From assembly GCF_003002875.1 (NCBI RefSeq), contig NZ_PVTH01000004.1, positions 248,001-312,000 of the forward strand: a stretch of 64,000 bases of DNA. The letters are read 5' to 3'. The DNA comes from Arcticibacter pallidicorallinus. GTDB taxonomy: Bacteria; Bacteroidota; Bacteroidia; Sphingobacteriales; Sphingobacteriaceae. Made by a program: the position numbers and the translations under genes. The notes beneath the pieces are model-generated. The model made no database searches. It worked only from the letters and a program-made list of their open reading frames with translations, and was not told the origin of the DNA. This document shows, one piece after another, positions 44,449 through 54,291 of the stretch (its first letter is position 1; the number at the start of each line of letters is the position of its first letter).

Positions 44449-47082
44449 ATGAAGAAATTAATCATTTTCAGTTCTGTTCTGTTAGTCGCGATCATATTCA
44501 TCGCGGTCAAGTACTTTGCAGAACTTAGCGGTAACTCCAACAGCAATACAAAAGTATTAAAATATATACCCTCAGACGCTACCCTGGTTGTCAATTTCAG
44601 TAATGATGCCTCATTTTACGATATCGTGGATGACTATGAGCTTTTCGCGGAGGTCATAGGTGAGCGAAGGAGCGCTGAAATATCTCAGCTCAAGGCGGTT
44701 TTGTTGAATGACCCGCTTGTGGCAGAGATAAGTAGCGGTGAGAAGGTTTTTATATCCTTTCACCAGTTGAAGGCGGATTCGCTGGATTACCTTTTCGCTA
44801 TGGGAATTGGCTCGTCCGTTAAAAAGGAAGATGCAGAGCTGACGCTCAAAAATATTGAAGGACTGAAATACACCACAATTGCTGAGGGTTCGATCATCAA
44901 ACTTGAGCTGAGTACCTTAAACCGGCCGTTTTTTATTCATATTGGCAAAGGGGTTGTTGTGGGTAGCTTTTCATCGGATTTGCTTTCGACGGCAATGGAT
45001 GAGAGAAACGAGAAGCTTCCGGAGGATTTCATCGAGCTGATTAATAAAGAAGCCGATAAAAACCTGAATTCGCCCGTTAATCTCTATGTAAATTCGGAGA
45101 ATTTATCGCGATTTGTAATGTCTTTTATGAGTGGTCGTGCTAACGGTAATATGCAGCTTCTAAATGGCCTGAAAGGATATGCTGCACTTGGCATGAACTT
45201 CAAGAGCGACGCACTCATGTTTAACGGGAACAGCACTCCAGATACCAGCAGCAATAATTACCTCCATACGTTTCTTAAGCAACGACCGGTTCAGAATCAG
45301 CTGAAAGCTCTACTTCCGCAAAACACCGCTAACTTCCTGACCTTCGGGGTTTCAAACTTTAAGACGTTCCATGCGGATCTGAGGAATTATTTTGGCAAGA
45401 GAAAAGAATTGCCGAAACTCCAGGCACAGGTTAAATCCATTATGACGGAGAAATCGCTCAATATTGACGATGACCTTATCCCTAAGCTGGGGAATGAATT
45501 CCTGGTATTTGAAACGGCCGAGGGCGAAAAGCTGGCTCTGCTTAAATTAAGTAACGGTCCGGCGATCGACGCTTCCCTTCAGCAATTGTCGGCTAAAGCT
45601 TCAGAATTCATCAGGCGGTTTAATTATTCAAACGTGTTTTACTATTGCTACGGGGATCCGATGAAGCCCTTCGTAAAGCCTTATTATCAGATCTTCGACA
45701 ATATGCTTGTTCTGGCGAATTCCCAGGGGGCCATCACGCGTTATATGGAAAGCTATAAGGCTAATCGGTTCCTGAACAAAATCAAGGACTTCAAGGAGCA
45801 CGATCAGCTGGTGGCAACGAGCAGTAATATCACCTTTTTCGCAGAAAACAAAAATTCCTCCAGGCAGATACGCTCTACTCTGAAGAACCGCTATGCAGCT
45901 TTGTTCAAGGGTGAAGAATCGGGACTGTCTAATTTTTATGGAATGTCTGTTCAATGGAGTTCTGCCGCCAAGCATTTTCAGACGAATGTATTTGCCAATT
46001 ACAATACGCTGGCAAAACGCGACTTCAAGAAAGAATGGTCTTACAAGATGAATGCACGGATCGCTTCTGCTCCTCAGGTGTTCAGGAGCGGTGATCAGCA
46101 CATCATCATGGTGCAGGATAACGTTTATAATCTCTATGCGATCTCCGATGAAGGAAAACGGATCTGGGCCACTCAGCTTCCCGGCACCATACGAGGCAAG
46201 CTTTATCAGTTGAAAGATGAGACAATCCTGTTTAATACAGAAGACAGAATTTACAGGATTCATCCGGATGGATCTGCGGTCAGCGGATTTCCGGTCTCCA
46301 TCCCGCAAAAGACTGTACATGGCTTGACGCTTACAGGAAATGATCCGGCAAAAGCAAAGATCTATATCGCTGCGCAAAACAAGGTTTTGGGATATACCGC
46401 TGAGGGAAAACCATTAGAGGCATGGGACAAGAATCTCCCCTCCCGCATCTTTACCGAGCTGCTTTATACGGAGGCAGGAGAAACACCTTACCTGATAGCT
46501 GGAACCCGGACAGGAGATTTCTTTTTCTTTGACGAGCGGGACGGATCGCTTCTGCACCAGACTGCCGAAAAAACAGTGGTTACAGATTTCCGGAGCGGTC
46601 TTTTTCCTGTTATAAAGGAACGTGCGGAAGATTCATGGGTGGTAACGACGGATACTGCGGGGGTGCTTCACGAGATCTCGTTTACGGACTCGGTGGCGCG
46701 GAGCAGTATCGGTGTGTGGGACGAAAACCATGTATTTGGTTACAAAAACATTACCGGTGACAGTTATCCTGAGTATATTTACCTTGACAGCAAGGGATTA
46801 TCTGTGTTTAACCGCGATAATACATCTGTTTTTAGTTATGAATTTGAGGATTCGGTAAAGCGGAATCTGCAATTTTTCAGCACAGATAAGAGTTCCTGGA
46901 GCATTGCCGTTTCTTCTTACCAGAATAATGAGATATATTTATTTGACAATGAAGGGAATGTATCCAGAGGTTTTCCGATTAAAGCTGTTGGGGAGTTTTA
47001 TATGGGAGTTATCCGTAACGACGGTTTACGCTATCTTATCTGCGGCACTGCGGATGGCAACCTGCATGCGTACAAACTTTAA
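44449..47082 (+). CDS. Large envelope protein: DUF3352-like N-terminal half, propeller-like C-terminal half
   Basis: This 877-residue protein starts with one membrane helix or uncleaved signal (LIIFSSVLLVAIIFIAV), so it faces the periplasm. Residues 35-480 resemble DUF3352-type proteins (YIPSDATLVVNFSNDASFYD). The second half contains short repeated beta segments typical of a PQQ/WD-like propeller (IIMVQDNVYNLYAISDEGKR, IYRIHPDGSAVSGFP, YLICGTADGNLHAYKL). No catalytic motif is seen. The role is unknown; it may act in outer-membrane or cell-surface assembly with the following DUF5723 gene, whose start lies inside its last codons. Confidence 0.65.
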   Translation: MKKLIIFSSVLLVAIIFIAVKYFAELSGNSNSNTKVLKYIPSDATLVVNFSNDASFYDIVDDYELFAEVIGERRSAEISQLKAVLLNDPLVAEISSGEKVFISFHQLKADSLDYLFAMGIGSSVKKEDAELTLKNIEGLKYTTIAEGSIIKLELSTLNRPFFIHIGKGVVVGSFSSDLLSTAMDERNEKLPEDFIELINKEADKNLNSPVNLYVNSENLSRFVMSFMSGRANGNMQLLNGLKGYAALGMNFKSDALMFNGNSTPDTSSNNYLHTFLKQRPVQNQLKALLPQNTANFLTFGVSNFKTFHADLRNYFGKRKELPKLQAQVKSIMTEKSLNIDDDLIPKLGNEFLVFETAEGEKLALLKLSNGPAIDASLQQLSAKASEFIRRFNYSNVFYYCYGDPMKPFVKPYYQIFDNMLVLANSQGAITRYMESYKANRFLNKIKDFKEHDQLVATSSNITFFAENKNSSRQIRSTLKNRYAALFKGEESGLSNFYGMSVQWSSAAKHFQTNVFANYNTLAKRDFKKEWSYKMNARIASAPQVFRSGDQHIIMVQDNVYNLYAISDEGKRIWATQLPGTIRGKLYQLKDETILFNTEDRIYRIHPDGSAVSGFPVSIPQKTVHGLTLTGNDPAKAKIYIAAQNKVLGYTAEGKPLEAWDKNLPSRIFTELLYTEAGETPYLIAGTRTGDFFFFDERDGSLLHQTAEKTVVTDFRSGLFPVIKERAEDSWVVTTDTAGVLHEISFTDSVARSSIGVWDENHVFGYKNITGDSYPEYIYLDSKGLSVFNRDNTSVFSYEFEDSVKRNLQFFSTDKSSWSIAVSSYQNNEIYLFDNEGNVSRGFPIKAVGEFYMGVIRNDGLRYLICGTADGNLHAYKL

Positions 47083-48505
47083 GCATACGCCTGTATTTTG
47101 CGGGATTCTTCTTTTATTTCTTTCATCGAAAGTATCAGCACAACAATTTTCGCTTTACGGAACGAGAACGTTATGGGATTCTTTTGAGAATCCCGCGCAA
47201 TCTCCTTTCGAACTGAATGAGAGCAGGCAGTTTGCTTCTAATTTTTTTGTTCCGAATAGTGGGGTGAACCTGCAGTTTAACGGTCCCGCACAGGTGGCGC
47301 TTAAGAATATTCTCCTCTATACGAATGGTCTGTCGGTCAGCAATCTGGATGTGGATGCCCCGCGATTTAACAAGGTCAATGCGAGTGAGAATTCATATCT
47401 CCTGATGCTGCGATTGTTCAAGACGGTAGATTACCGGCGTGAACTTGGCTTTTCATGGCAGACCCGGGCAGAAAGTCATGGCAAGCTTCATAACCAGGCT
47501 TTAATTGTGTTTAAGACGGCAAACGAGCAAGGGATTAATGGGATTGACAGGTATTTGAATAGAACAGGTCCCAATCAACTGCGCGGTACTGACCTCCAGG
47601 CTCAGGCTTACCACCAGATAGGATTTACTTTCAGGGAACAGTACAATCAAAACTTCAGCTATGGCATTAAGCTAAGCTACCTAAGCGGTATCGCCCATAA
47701 CTCTATAAAGGTGCGATCGGGGGAGCTTGATAATGATCCGGCTTCTCCGGGTTACCGCACTTTTACCGTTGGCGGAGTTCTGCGGAGCAGCTACTATGAC
47801 GATATTGCCTGGGATGACCTGCGTCCGAACTTCCGAAATCCGGGTATGTCATTGACACTGAGCAGTAATCTGAAGCTCAGGGATGGTTGGAATGTGATGA
47901 CAAATCTGAAGGATGTAGGCTTTATCCGCTGGAGTGCAGATTCTTACAGGAACGGTGCTGATTTGAATATTAATACCCTCGATGACGCGGAGGATCAGCT
48001 GGACAAAATACAGGCCTCACTCGTGAGAGAGCGATATACATCAGTAATAAACGGAAAGGCTGAGGCGCTTATATCGAAAGAGTTCGGGGCGTTCAAGCCC
48101 TCTGCATTGCTGTCTAAAAGTCTTTTTAACAATAGCGGAGATATTGTTCTTATGAATTCTTTCCGATATAAAGTGCTACAAATTGGCGCCTCGGGAGCGT
48201 ACAATCTAAACGATTACTTTCAGTTTGGCGGACAACTAATGCTTAAATCGCCTAACGTAGAATTCTTTATAGGAACGGATAATCTCTTCCAGTCTTACAA
48301 GACCAAGGTACTGCTTACCGATGATCCTGATCAGCGTCTGGAAAGAGTGAATGAAGGTATCAAGGGCGCGGCTGCTTACCTGGGTTTTTCTCTGAAGTTT
48401 GGCAGAATCGTGAGTGATCCTCAGAATGAGAATTACATTCCGGGTATCAACCATAGGGTTCCCGGAACAGGATTCTTGAATAAGATATTTGGAAAACGCG
48501 ACTAG
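47066..48505 (+). CDS. DUF5723-family secreted/outer membrane protein
   Basis: This 479-residue protein has a signal peptide (MRTNFKHTPVFCGILLLFLS, cleavage near VSAQ) and a beta-rich body of strands with Gly, Asn, Tyr and Phe, consistent with an outer-membrane barrel. ENPAQSPFELNESRQFASNFF near the start and VEFFIGTDNLFQSYKTK near the end fit DUF5723 (gliding- or porin-associated family in Bacteroidota). I start at the ATG at 47066, inside the previous gene (17-bp overlap); 47054 is an alternative. The frame itself is open far further upstream, in the shadow of the 877-residue gene. The function is unknown. Confidence 0.75.
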   Translation: MRTNFKHTPVFCGILLLFLSSKVSAQQFSLYGTRTLWDSFENPAQSPFELNESRQFASNFFVPNSGVNLQFNGPAQVALKNILLYTNGLSVSNLDVDAPRFNKVNASENSYLLMLRLFKTVDYRRELGFSWQTRAESHGKLHNQALIVFKTANEQGINGIDRYLNRTGPNQLRGTDLQAQAYHQIGFTFREQYNQNFSYGIKLSYLSGIAHNSIKVRSGELDNDPASPGYRTFTVGGVLRSSYYDDIAWDDLRPNFRNPGMSLTLSSNLKLRDGWNVMTNLKDVGFIRWSADSYRNGADLNINTLDDAEDQLDKIQASLVRERYTSVINGKAEALISKEFGAFKPSALLSKSLFNNSGDIVLMNSFRYKVLQIGASGAYNLNDYFQFGGQLMLKSPNVEFFIGTDNLFQSYKTKVLLTDDPDQRLERVNEGIKGAAAYLGFSLKFGRIVSDPQNENYIPGINHRVPGTGFLNKIFGKRD

Positions 48506-49188
48506 ACAGCCTTTGGAGTCGTGGCCACGAAATCTTTCAGGTAATAGGGCTCAAAGTAGGCGATGTCTTCAAAAACCTGCTCATTAAACCTGTCAAAAGC
48601 TTCTGCACTCATATCCGAAGCAGAGTTTTCGAAGGTGGTTATGAAGGTAGCATTAGCGTTTGCTCCAAGGGTCTCCACACATTTTTCTGCACCATCCCCA
48701 AAGAAGACGATCTTCTTTGTAGCGAGTAAGTCTGCAAAGGAATCTTCATCAATGATCTTTGCTGAAACAGGGTTAATTTCATTTAAGGCGCTGTCGTAAA
48801 CAGCTGTGTACACTTCCATTCTTCTCGCATCGATCATCGGGCATAACAAAGATTCGGTATTACCGGAGTTTACCTGCCTGTTTGAAGCCATTACTTTTAG
48901 GGTATCTACAGCGATCAAAGGAATGTCCAGCGCATAACAAAGTCCCTTGGCAGTAGAAACGCCAATCCTCAAACCTGTGTAAGAGCCCGGACCTTTGCTA
49001 ACTGCTACGGCATTTAGATCGCTCATATCCTTCCCTGCTGACTTCATCACCTCCTCAATGAACAATGTGATGCTGGAAGCGTGAATATTTCTTTCTGAGG
49101 CTTCTTTGCAGGCTATTGTAGCTCCGTTTTCAGCAAGCGATACAGAGCAGGATATTGTAGATGTTTCGATTTGAAGTATTAATGCCAT
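48502..49188 (-). CDS. tsaB: TsaB, tRNA t6A37 biosynthesis dimerisation subunit
   Basis: This 228-residue ASKHA-fold protein acts with TsaD and TsaE in adding threonylcarbamoyl to A37 of ANN-decoding tRNAs. It begins with the strand ILQIETSTISCSVSLAENG, has the nucleotide-fold block VSKGPGSYTGLRIGVSTAKG near residue 65, and continues with ALDIPLIAVDTLKVMA. The length fits the family. It is the last gene of the rpmH-rnpA-yidD-tsaB cluster and overlaps the DUF5723 stop by 4 bp at the 3' end. Confidence 0.93.
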   Translation of the reverse strand: MALILQIETSTISCSVSLAENGATIACKEASERNIHASSITLFIEEVMKSAGKDMSDLNAVAVSKGPGSYTGLRIGVSTAKGLCYALDIPLIAVDTLKVMASNRQVNSGNTESLLCPMIDARRMEVYTAVYDSALNEINPVSAKIIDEDSFADLLATKKIVFFGDGAEKCVETLGANANATFITTFENSASDMSAEAFDRFNEQVFEDIAYFEPYYLKDFVATTPKAV

Positions 49189-49218
49189 TGATGAGATGAT
49201 GTTTGGTTCCAGATTTGA

Positions 49219-49464
49219 TTAAGGGACAGGATCGTGTCCGTGACCGCCCCAAGGGTTACACCTGCCAATTCGCTTGATAGTGAGCCAGCCGCCTTTAAAT
49301 GGACCATGCTTTTTAATCGCTTCCGCACCGTACTGAGAGCAGGTTGGTGTAAATCGGCATGACGCACCGGTTAAGGGGGATATAAAGTATTGATAAAACC
49401 GGATTAGCAGGAGAAATAGACGTCCAACGAGCCAGGAAAAGCCGCTAATTATCTTCTTTATCAT
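49219..49464 (-). CDS. yidD: YidD, membrane protein insertion efficiency factor
   Basis: This 81-residue protein has the unmistakable motif [20 protein letters not shown] (conserved Cys cluster), then [19 protein letters not shown] and [15 protein letters not shown]. It helps YidC-dependent membrane insertion. It lies between rnpA (20-bp overlap with its 3' end) and tsaB, as in many genomes that carry the rpmH-rnpA-yidD order. Confidence 0.95.
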   Translation of the reverse strand: MIKKIISGFSWLVGRLFLLLIRFYQYFISPLTGASCRFTPTCSQYGAEAIKKHGPFKGGWLTIKRIGRCNPWGGHGHDPVP

Positions 49465-49837
49465 ATGCTTTATGCAAGTGTTTAAGAACAGTGATCAGCT
49501 TTTTTTCTATGACTTTATAATCGGCTATTTCATTACCGATATAGCTCAGTGAGAGAATGATGCGAGTGTCGTTTTTGAGTAATACAGGATACAGATGAGT
49601 GTCTTTATGAAGCCTGTAAGCTTCCCTTATTCTTCTCTTCAGCAGATTCCTGTCCACAGCTTTTTTGAATTTCCGTTTGGGAACGGCCACTACTACCTGA
49701 ACCGGGTATTGGCCAGGGAGAGTTTCAGGCATATGAACGACCCGGAAAGGGTAAACTAAAAAAGAAGAACCGCTAGTAAAAAGCTTCTTTAAAAGCCTTT
49801 TGTTACATAACCGTTCTTCTTTCTTAAATGTATGCAT
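49445..49837 (-). CDS. rnpA: Ribonuclease P protein component
   Basis: This 130-residue basic protein supports RNase P RNA in 5' processing of tRNAs. Motifs are [17 protein letters not shown] near the start and the RNR-type block [19 protein letters not shown] near residue 70. The length is typical. The gene sits directly after rpmH (70 bp), before yidD, all leftward, one operon by spacing. Confidence 0.95.
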   Translation of the reverse strand: MHTFKKEERLCNKRLLKKLFTSGSSFLVYPFRVVHMPETLPGQYPVQVVVAVPKRKFKKAVDRNLLKRRIREAYRLHKDTHLYPVLLKNDTRIILSLSYIGNEIADYKVIEKKLITVLKHLHKAYDKEDN

Positions 49838-49906
49838 GTACTGATTGCTTTACGCCTGAATGCAGATAATCTGCAGCTCCGTAAGGAAAACGGCTGCAAT
49901 CAATAA

Positions 49907-50065
49907 TTATGCTTTATGACGACGCTCGTCAGATACTGATAGTCTTTTTCTACCTTTGGCTCTTCTTGAAGCTAAAACCCTTCTACCATTGGCAGTGCTC
50001 ATACGCTCTCTGAATCCGTGCTTATTTCTTCTTTTCCTCTGGGAAGGCTGGAATGTTCTTTTCAT
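49907..50065 (-). CDS. rpmH: 50S ribosomal protein L34
   Basis: This 52-codon gene is easy to miss because of its length. The minus strand from ATG at 50065 encodes [20 protein letters not shown], followed by [20 protein letters not shown] and [12 protein letters not shown], then TAA. This is the complete L34 protein with the normal KRTFQPS start. It heads the rpmH-rnpA-yidD-tsaB cluster and has the best promoter in the window 38-68 bp upstream. Confidence 0.97.
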   Translation of the reverse strand: MKRTFQPSQRKRRNKHGFRERMSTANGRRVLASRRAKGRKRLSVSDERRHKA

Positions 50066-50102
50066 GACTTATATAAAATATGACTCTTTCTTACAAAGAG
50101 CG

Positions 50103-50133
50103 CAAATATAGATAGTTTTTTTTTATTGTCAAA
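50103..50133 (-). promoter_or_regulatory. rpmH promoter, full Bacteroidota consensus
   Basis: On the minus strand TTTG (50133-50130) and TATATTTG (50110-50103) are separated by 19 bp, matching the Bacteroidota -33/-7 consensus TTTG-N19-21-TAnnTTTG. It is 38 bp before the rpmH ATG, giving a leader of roughly 30 bases. Confidence 0.85.
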
Positions 50134-50169
50134 TTTTGTATTCATAATAAGTGTATTTAAAGGATTCCT

Positions 50170-50177
50170 TACATTTG
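50170..50177 (+). promoter_or_regulatory. -7 promoter box close to the nuoA start
   Basis: TACATTTG fits TAnnTTTG and ends 5 bp before the ATG at 50183; a transcript from it would have an almost absent leader. No -33 box at 19-21 bp. Confidence 0.4.
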
Positions 50178-50182
50178 ATTTT

Positions 50183-50767
50183 ATGGAGGAAGTGTCTCAG
50201 TTAACAGAATTTGGAAAAGTATTCATAATTCTTCTTGTAGGAGCGATTGTTGTATCAGGCACCATGCTTTTGTCGAAATTGCTATCCCCCTCTAAGCCAA
50301 ATGCGTTAAAACTAAGCTCTTATGAGTGCGGCGAGGAGCCAAGTGGAAATGCTTGGGTTCAGATCAACTCGAGATTCTACGTTATCGCGTTGGTATTCCT
50401 GCTTTTTGAAGTTGAGATGATATTTATTTTTCCATGGTCAACTATTTTTGCACAAAAGGAACTTATCGCGGCAGATTCTACCTGGGGATGGTTGGCATTA
50501 ATCGAAATGTTCATCTTCGTTGGCATCTTGCTACTGGGCTTGGTCTACGTTTGGAGACGGAAAGATCTTAACTGGATAAAACCCCGACCGACTTTGACAG
50601 TTGTCGAAACGGCCGTACCTCTGAGTGCTTACGATAGGATCAATGCGGAGACATATGTCACCCGAGCCTTTTCTGCCGAACCGATAAAAACGGTTCAGGA
50701 ACAGACAGTCCCGGTATCAACACCCAAGCCGGCTTTTAAGCCCGCTTTTAAAAGAGTACAAAAATGA
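50183..50767 (+). CDS. nuoA: NADH-quinone oxidoreductase subunit A with C-terminal extension
   Basis: This 194-residue subunit of respiratory complex I has three membrane helices (about 12-32, 65-88, 102-124) and the conserved loop [20 protein letters not shown] with the Cys that is exposed in the complex. Family members are about 120-147 residues; here residues 134-194 form an extra Pro, Thr and Lys-rich tail ([19 protein letters not shown]) of unknown use. I start at the ATG at 50183; the frame opens at a TTG at 50126 but the homology begins later. The stop overlaps nuoB by 4 bp (ATGA). Confidence 0.93.
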   Translation: MEEVSQLTEFGKVFIILLVGAIVVSGTMLLSKLLSPSKPNALKLSSYECGEEPSGNAWVQINSRFYVIALVFLLFEVEMIFIFPWSTIFAQKELIAADSTWGWLALIEMFIFVGILLLGLVYVWRRKDLNWIKPRPTLTVVETAVPLSAYDRINAETYVTRAFSAEPIKTVQEQTVPVSTPKPAFKPAFKRVQK

Positions 50768-51249
50768 GTTTAGATAAAATGTCGCAGGATGGTGGAGTAA
50801 TGGTGGCCAAACTCGACGACCTGCTTAATTGGGCGAGACTTTCTTCGCTATGGCCTGTTAGTTTCGGGATTGCGTGCTGCGCAATCGAAATGATGGGGGC
50901 CTATTCTGCAAACTTCGACCTGGACCGGATTGGTGTATTTCCACGACCTACGCCGAGACAATCCGATGTTATTATAATAGCTGGAACGGTAACGTTCAAA
51001 ATGGCTGAACGGATCCGCAGGCTCTATGAGCAGATGCCGGAACCGCGTTATGTTATCTCCATGGGGTCCTGCTCCAACTGCGGTGGTCCGTACTGGCAGC
51101 ATGGCTATCACGTTGTCAAAGGGGTTGACCGAATCATTCCAGTGGATATATATGTGCAGGGCTGTCCGCCCCGCCCCGAAGCGCTGATCGGTGGTTTCCT
51201 CGAATTGCAGAAAAAAATAACGGAAGAGAGCCTTCTGACATCCAGCTGA
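50764..51249 (+). CDS. nuoB: NADH-quinone oxidoreductase subunit B
   Basis: This 161-residue soluble subunit carries cluster N2, the last [4Fe-4S] centre before quinone. The cysteines Cys38-Cys39 ([10 protein letters not shown]), Cys103 ([12 protein letters not shown]) and Cys133 ([11 protein letters not shown]) are all present. The length is normal. It is coupled to nuoA by a 4-bp overlap. The next genes are purK and purE, not nuoC, so the complex I genes are split in this genome. Confidence 0.96.
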   Translation: MSLDKMSQDGGVMVAKLDDLLNWARLSSLWPVSFGIACCAIEMMGAYSANFDLDRIGVFPRPTPRQSDVIIIAGTVTFKMAERIRRLYEQMPEPRYVISMGSCSNCGGPYWQHGYHVVKGVDRIIPVDIYVQGCPPRPEALIGGFLELQKKITEESLLTSS

Positions 51250-51335
51250 TTGGATAGTATTTCCCCGTGAGATTATGTCGCCCTCAATGCTGCATATATT
51301 AGCTTTTTTCGCAGATTTAGAGTAAACTTGCACGA

Positions 51336-52475
51336 ATGAAAGCATTTTATGGTGATTTGCGCGTAGGAATTCTTGGAGGAGGCCAGTTAGGCCGTATGCT
51401 TATCCAGGAAGCGATAAACTACAACGTTAATATCCGAGTTCTCGACCCTGACCCGGAGGCGTCTTGCAGATATCTGTGTAATAAGTTCGTCGTTGGCTCG
51501 CTAACGGATTATGAAACGGTCTATGAGTTCGGTAAAAATCTTGACCTCCTTACTATCGAAATAGAAAAGGTAAACGTCGATGCTCTTCAGAAGCTGGAAG
51601 AAGAGGGCGTGCTTGTCTATCCCGAGCCACGGATCATCCGCTTGATTCAGGATAAAGGACTTCAGAAGGAGTTCTTCAAGCAACACGGGATCCCTTCTGC
51701 ACCATTTCAGCTGATTACATCCCAGGCTTCGCTAAAAAACGCCTCTATTCCTTTCCCTTTCATCCAAAAGTTGAGAAGAGACGGTTATGACGGTAAAGGT
51801 GTTTATAAAATAAAAAGCGAAAGTGATTTCGAGAATGCATTTAATGAACCAAGCATCATTGAGGAGTGGGTTGATTTTGATAAGGAAATTGCTGTAATCG
51901 TTGCACGCAACAATGATGGGGAGACCAAAGCTTTCCCTTGCGTGGAAATGGAGTTCAACCCGGACGCCAACCTCGTTGAGTTCCTGATTTCACCTAGTAC
52001 TTTACCTCTGGAGGTACAGCAAAGGGCGGAGTTTCTGGCTCTCGAGATTGCGAATTCATTGAAGATAACCGGACTTCTGGCTGTTGAGATGTTTCTCACG
52101 AAAACGGGCACTATTCTGGTGAATGAACTTGCGCCACGACCACACAACAGTGGTCATCACACGATCGAAGGAAACTATGTTTCCCAATTCGAACAACATC
52201 TGAGGGCCATCTTCAACCTTCCTTTAGGCGACATCAGGCCGGTAAGCAACGCAGTAATGATCAATCTTCTTGGAGAGCCTGGATTTGAAGGTCCGGCTGT
52301 ATATGAAGGCTTGAATGATATCTTAAAAATGGACGGAGTGTACGTTCACCTTTATGGAAAGAAGTTTACCAAACCCTTCAGGAAGATGGGTCACGTAACC
52401 ATAATTGATGATATCCGCGAGAAAGCTGTAGAAAAAGCCCGGCTGGTTCAAAGCATAGTCAAAGTAATAGCTTAA
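51336..52475 (+). CDS. purK: 5-(carboxyamino)imidazole ribonucleotide synthase (N5-CAIR synthase)
   Basis: This 379-residue ATP-grasp enzyme makes N5-CAIR from AIR, bicarbonate and ATP in purine synthesis. The N-terminal nucleotide-binding block [20 protein letters not shown], the ATP-grasp part ([19 protein letters not shown]) and the catalytic block [19 protein letters not shown] are clear. It lies 8 bp before purE, the next step, so they are one transcript. The start at ATG 51336 follows a weak box TAAACTTG. Confidence 0.96.
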   Translation: MKAFYGDLRVGILGGGQLGRMLIQEAINYNVNIRVLDPDPEASCRYLCNKFVVGSLTDYETVYEFGKNLDLLTIEIEKVNVDALQKLEEEGVLVYPEPRIIRLIQDKGLQKEFFKQHGIPSAPFQLITSQASLKNASIPFPFIQKLRRDGYDGKGVYKIKSESDFENAFNEPSIIEEWVDFDKEIAVIVARNNDGETKAFPCVEMEFNPDANLVEFLISPSTLPLEVQQRAEFLALEIANSLKITGLLAVEMFLTKTGTILVNELAPRPHNSGHHTIEGNYVSQFEQHLRAIFNLPLGDIRPVSNAVMINLLGEPGFEGPAVYEGLNDILKMDGVYVHLYGKKFTKPFRKMGHVTIIDDIREKAVEKARLVQSIVKVIA

Positions 52476-52482
52476 TATATAC

Positions 52483-52998
52483 ATGAAAGTTGGAATTATA
52501 ATGGGCAGCAAATCGGACTTACCGGTTATGCAGGATGCCGCAGATATTTTAAAGGTTCTGGGCGCGGAGTTTGAAATAACCGTAGTTTCTGCGCACCGGA
52601 CTCCGGAGAGAATGTTCCAATACGCGAAAACAGCCGCTGACCGGGGAATAGGTGTGATTATTGCCGGTGCGGGTGGTGCAGCTCATCTTCCGGGTATGGT
52701 TGCATCGATTACGCATCTTCCGGTTATTGGTGTTCCTGTTAAGTCTTCGAACTCGATAGATGGCTGGGATTCTATTCTGTCTATTCTGCAAATGCCGAAC
52801 GGAATTCCGGTGGCCACTGTTGCCTTAAATGCCGCCAAAAACGCTGGCATCCTGGCAGCGCAGATTTTAGCAACGGCCGATCCGCGAATCACTGAAAATC
52901 TTAAGGCCTACAAAGAAGACCTTAAAACTAAGGTAGAGGAAACAGCGCAGGAGATGGAATCTGCGTTTAGTTCCAAAGTGGATTCTCCGGAAAATTAG
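52483..52998 (+). CDS. purE: N5-carboxyaminoimidazole ribonucleotide mutase
   Basis: This 171-residue enzyme converts N5-CAIR into CAIR. The class I motif [17 protein letters not shown] at the start, [15 protein letters not shown] with the catalytic His, and [15 protein letters not shown] are complete. It starts 8 bp after purK. The last 32 bp overlap the 3' end of the convergent yqgE gene, an unusually long overlap between tails; the C-terminal [14 protein letters not shown] is not conserved. Confidence 0.96.
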   Translation: MKVGIIMGSKSDLPVMQDAADILKVLGAEFEITVVSAHRTPERMFQYAKTAADRGIGVIIAGAGGAAHLPGMVASITHLPVIGVPVKSSNSIDGWDSILSILQMPNGIPVATVALNAAKNAGILAAQILATADPRITENLKAYKEDLKTKVEETAQEMESAFSSKVDSPEN

Positions 52999-53533
52999 CA
53001 ATATGAGCAAACCTGGGACCCAGGTTTGCTACAATCTCTTTCCATAAACCCTCTTCATTGCGTGCGTTCATCACGAAAGCTGATTTATAATTATCGGTAA
53101 CCAGCCAGGAGTTTTGTTCAAGCTCTCGCTCCAGCTGCTCCGGTTCCCAGCCTGAATAACCAACAAAGAATTTTATCTCCTCCTGGTCTATTTGCTGCGA
53201 ATTTATCAGCAGTAACAGTGTTTCAAAGTTACCTCCCCAGAATATTCCTTTGCTGATTTCCTGTCCGCCACTGATCCTCTCATCACAACAATGGATAAAA
53301 TGCAGCGTGTCGGCTCCTACGGGACCACCCACATAAATAGGAAAGTTGGCGTCCGGACAATCCGGCAAAACGTCTTTCAGCAACAGGTTACTTCTCTGGT
53401 TCAATACATATCCTATCGTTCCTTCTTCATTATGCTCTGCCAGTAAGACGACCGACCTTTTAAAGTTGGGATCGAGCATAAACGGTTCGGAGATCAGCAA
53501 ACTTCCTTTCGTGGGTTGAATTTTATTCAGCAT
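52967..53533 (-). CDS. YqgE/AlgH family protein
   Basis: This 188-residue cytoplasmic protein has the family landmarks [20 protein letters not shown] at the start, the VLNQRS-containing segment [33 protein letters not shown] and [20 protein letters not shown]. The function is not established. It is convergent with purE with a 32-bp overlap of the 3' ends, and divergent from pdxH (103 bp between). Confidence 0.92.
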   Translation of the reverse strand: MLNKIQPTKGSLLISEPFMLDPNFKRSVVLLAEHNEEGTIGYVLNQRSNLLLKDVLPDCPDANFPIYVGGPVGADTLHFIHCCDERISGGQEISKGIFWGGNFETLLLLINSQQIDQEEIKFFVGYSGWEPEQLERELEQNSWLVTDNYKSAFVMNARNEEGLWKEIVANLGPRFAHIANFPENPLWN

Positions 53534-53621
53534 ACGTTGATAACAATGTCATGCGATTATATGTTTTTATAAGATTCCCAACTAATATCGGTGTTTATAA
53601 TAGTTAGATTCATTCAATTAC

Positions 53622-53629
53622 TAACTTTG
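53622..53629 (+). promoter_or_regulatory. -7 promoter box close to the pdxH start
   Basis: TAACTTTG fits TAnnTTTG and ends 7 bp before the ATG at 53637. No -33 TTTG. Confidence 0.4.
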
Positions 53630-53636
53630 TATAGTT

Positions 53637-54290
53637 ATGACCTTAGACAAAGAGACCATCCAAAACCTGCGACAGGACTACAAAAGTGCTACCCTCTCTG
53701 AAAAAGATGTCGAAGCAGATCCCGTTAGCCAATTTTCAAAATGGTTCACCGAAGCCATGGCTTCGCAAATATATGAGCCGAATGTGATGACTCTGGCGAC
53801 AGCCACGGCAGATGGTAAACCATCTGCGCGGGTGATGTTGTTAAAAGGATTCGACGAACGGGGCTTTGTTTTCTACACCAATTACTTAAGTCGGAAAGGC
53901 CAGGAGATTACTAAGAATGCACAAGCTGCACTTGTTTTTTTCTGGCAGGAGCTGGAACGGCAGGTACGTATCGAAGGGACGCTTGAAAAATTAAACGAGA
54001 AAGATTCAGAGGCCTATTTTCATTCACGTCCAAAGAAAAGTCAAATCGGGGCAATTGCGTCGCCGCAAAGCCGTGAGATAGATAGTAAAGAATTTCTTTT
54101 AAACAACCTTGCACTTCTTGAAGAGAAATACAAAGACGGCGCAGAGATTCCGAAACCGCCACACTGGGGGGGATATATCGTAAAACCTACCTTTATCGAG
54201 TTCTGGCAGGGCGGATCAGGTAGACTGCATGACCGGATGGCTTACAAATTGGTAGACAATAACTGGAAAATCGTACGACTAGCTCCTTAA
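53637..54290 (+). CDS. pdxH: Pyridoxamine 5'-phosphate oxidase
   Basis: This 217-residue FMN enzyme oxidises PNP or PMP to PLP. Motifs include EPNVMTLATATADGKPSARV, VMLLKGFDERGFVFYTNY, SRPKKSQIGAIASPQSREI and the C-terminal FWQGGSGRLHDRMAY that binds PLP and FMN. The length is normal. It is followed after 1 bp by nuoC, so pdxH and nuoCD form one transcript, a mixed arrangement. Confidence 0.96.
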   Translation: MTLDKETIQNLRQDYKSATLSEKDVEADPVSQFSKWFTEAMASQIYEPNVMTLATATADGKPSARVMLLKGFDERGFVFYTNYLSRKGQEITKNAQAALVFFWQELERQVRIEGTLEKLNEKDSEAYFHSRPKKSQIGAIASPQSREIDSKEFLLNNLALLEEKYKDGAEIPKPPHWGGYIVKPTFIEFWQGGSGRLHDRMAYKLVDNNWKIVRLAP

Positions 54291-54291
54291 A

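Noticed and set aside
45628-46377. A 249-codon minus-strand frame inside the 877-residue gene
   Set aside because: No motif, antisense to a well-formed signal-anchored protein.
49860-50110. rpmH-rnpA as a sign of a nearby replication origin
   Set aside because: No dnaA, dnaN or cluster of DnaA boxes is visible; in Bacteroidota the rpmH cluster is often not at oriC.
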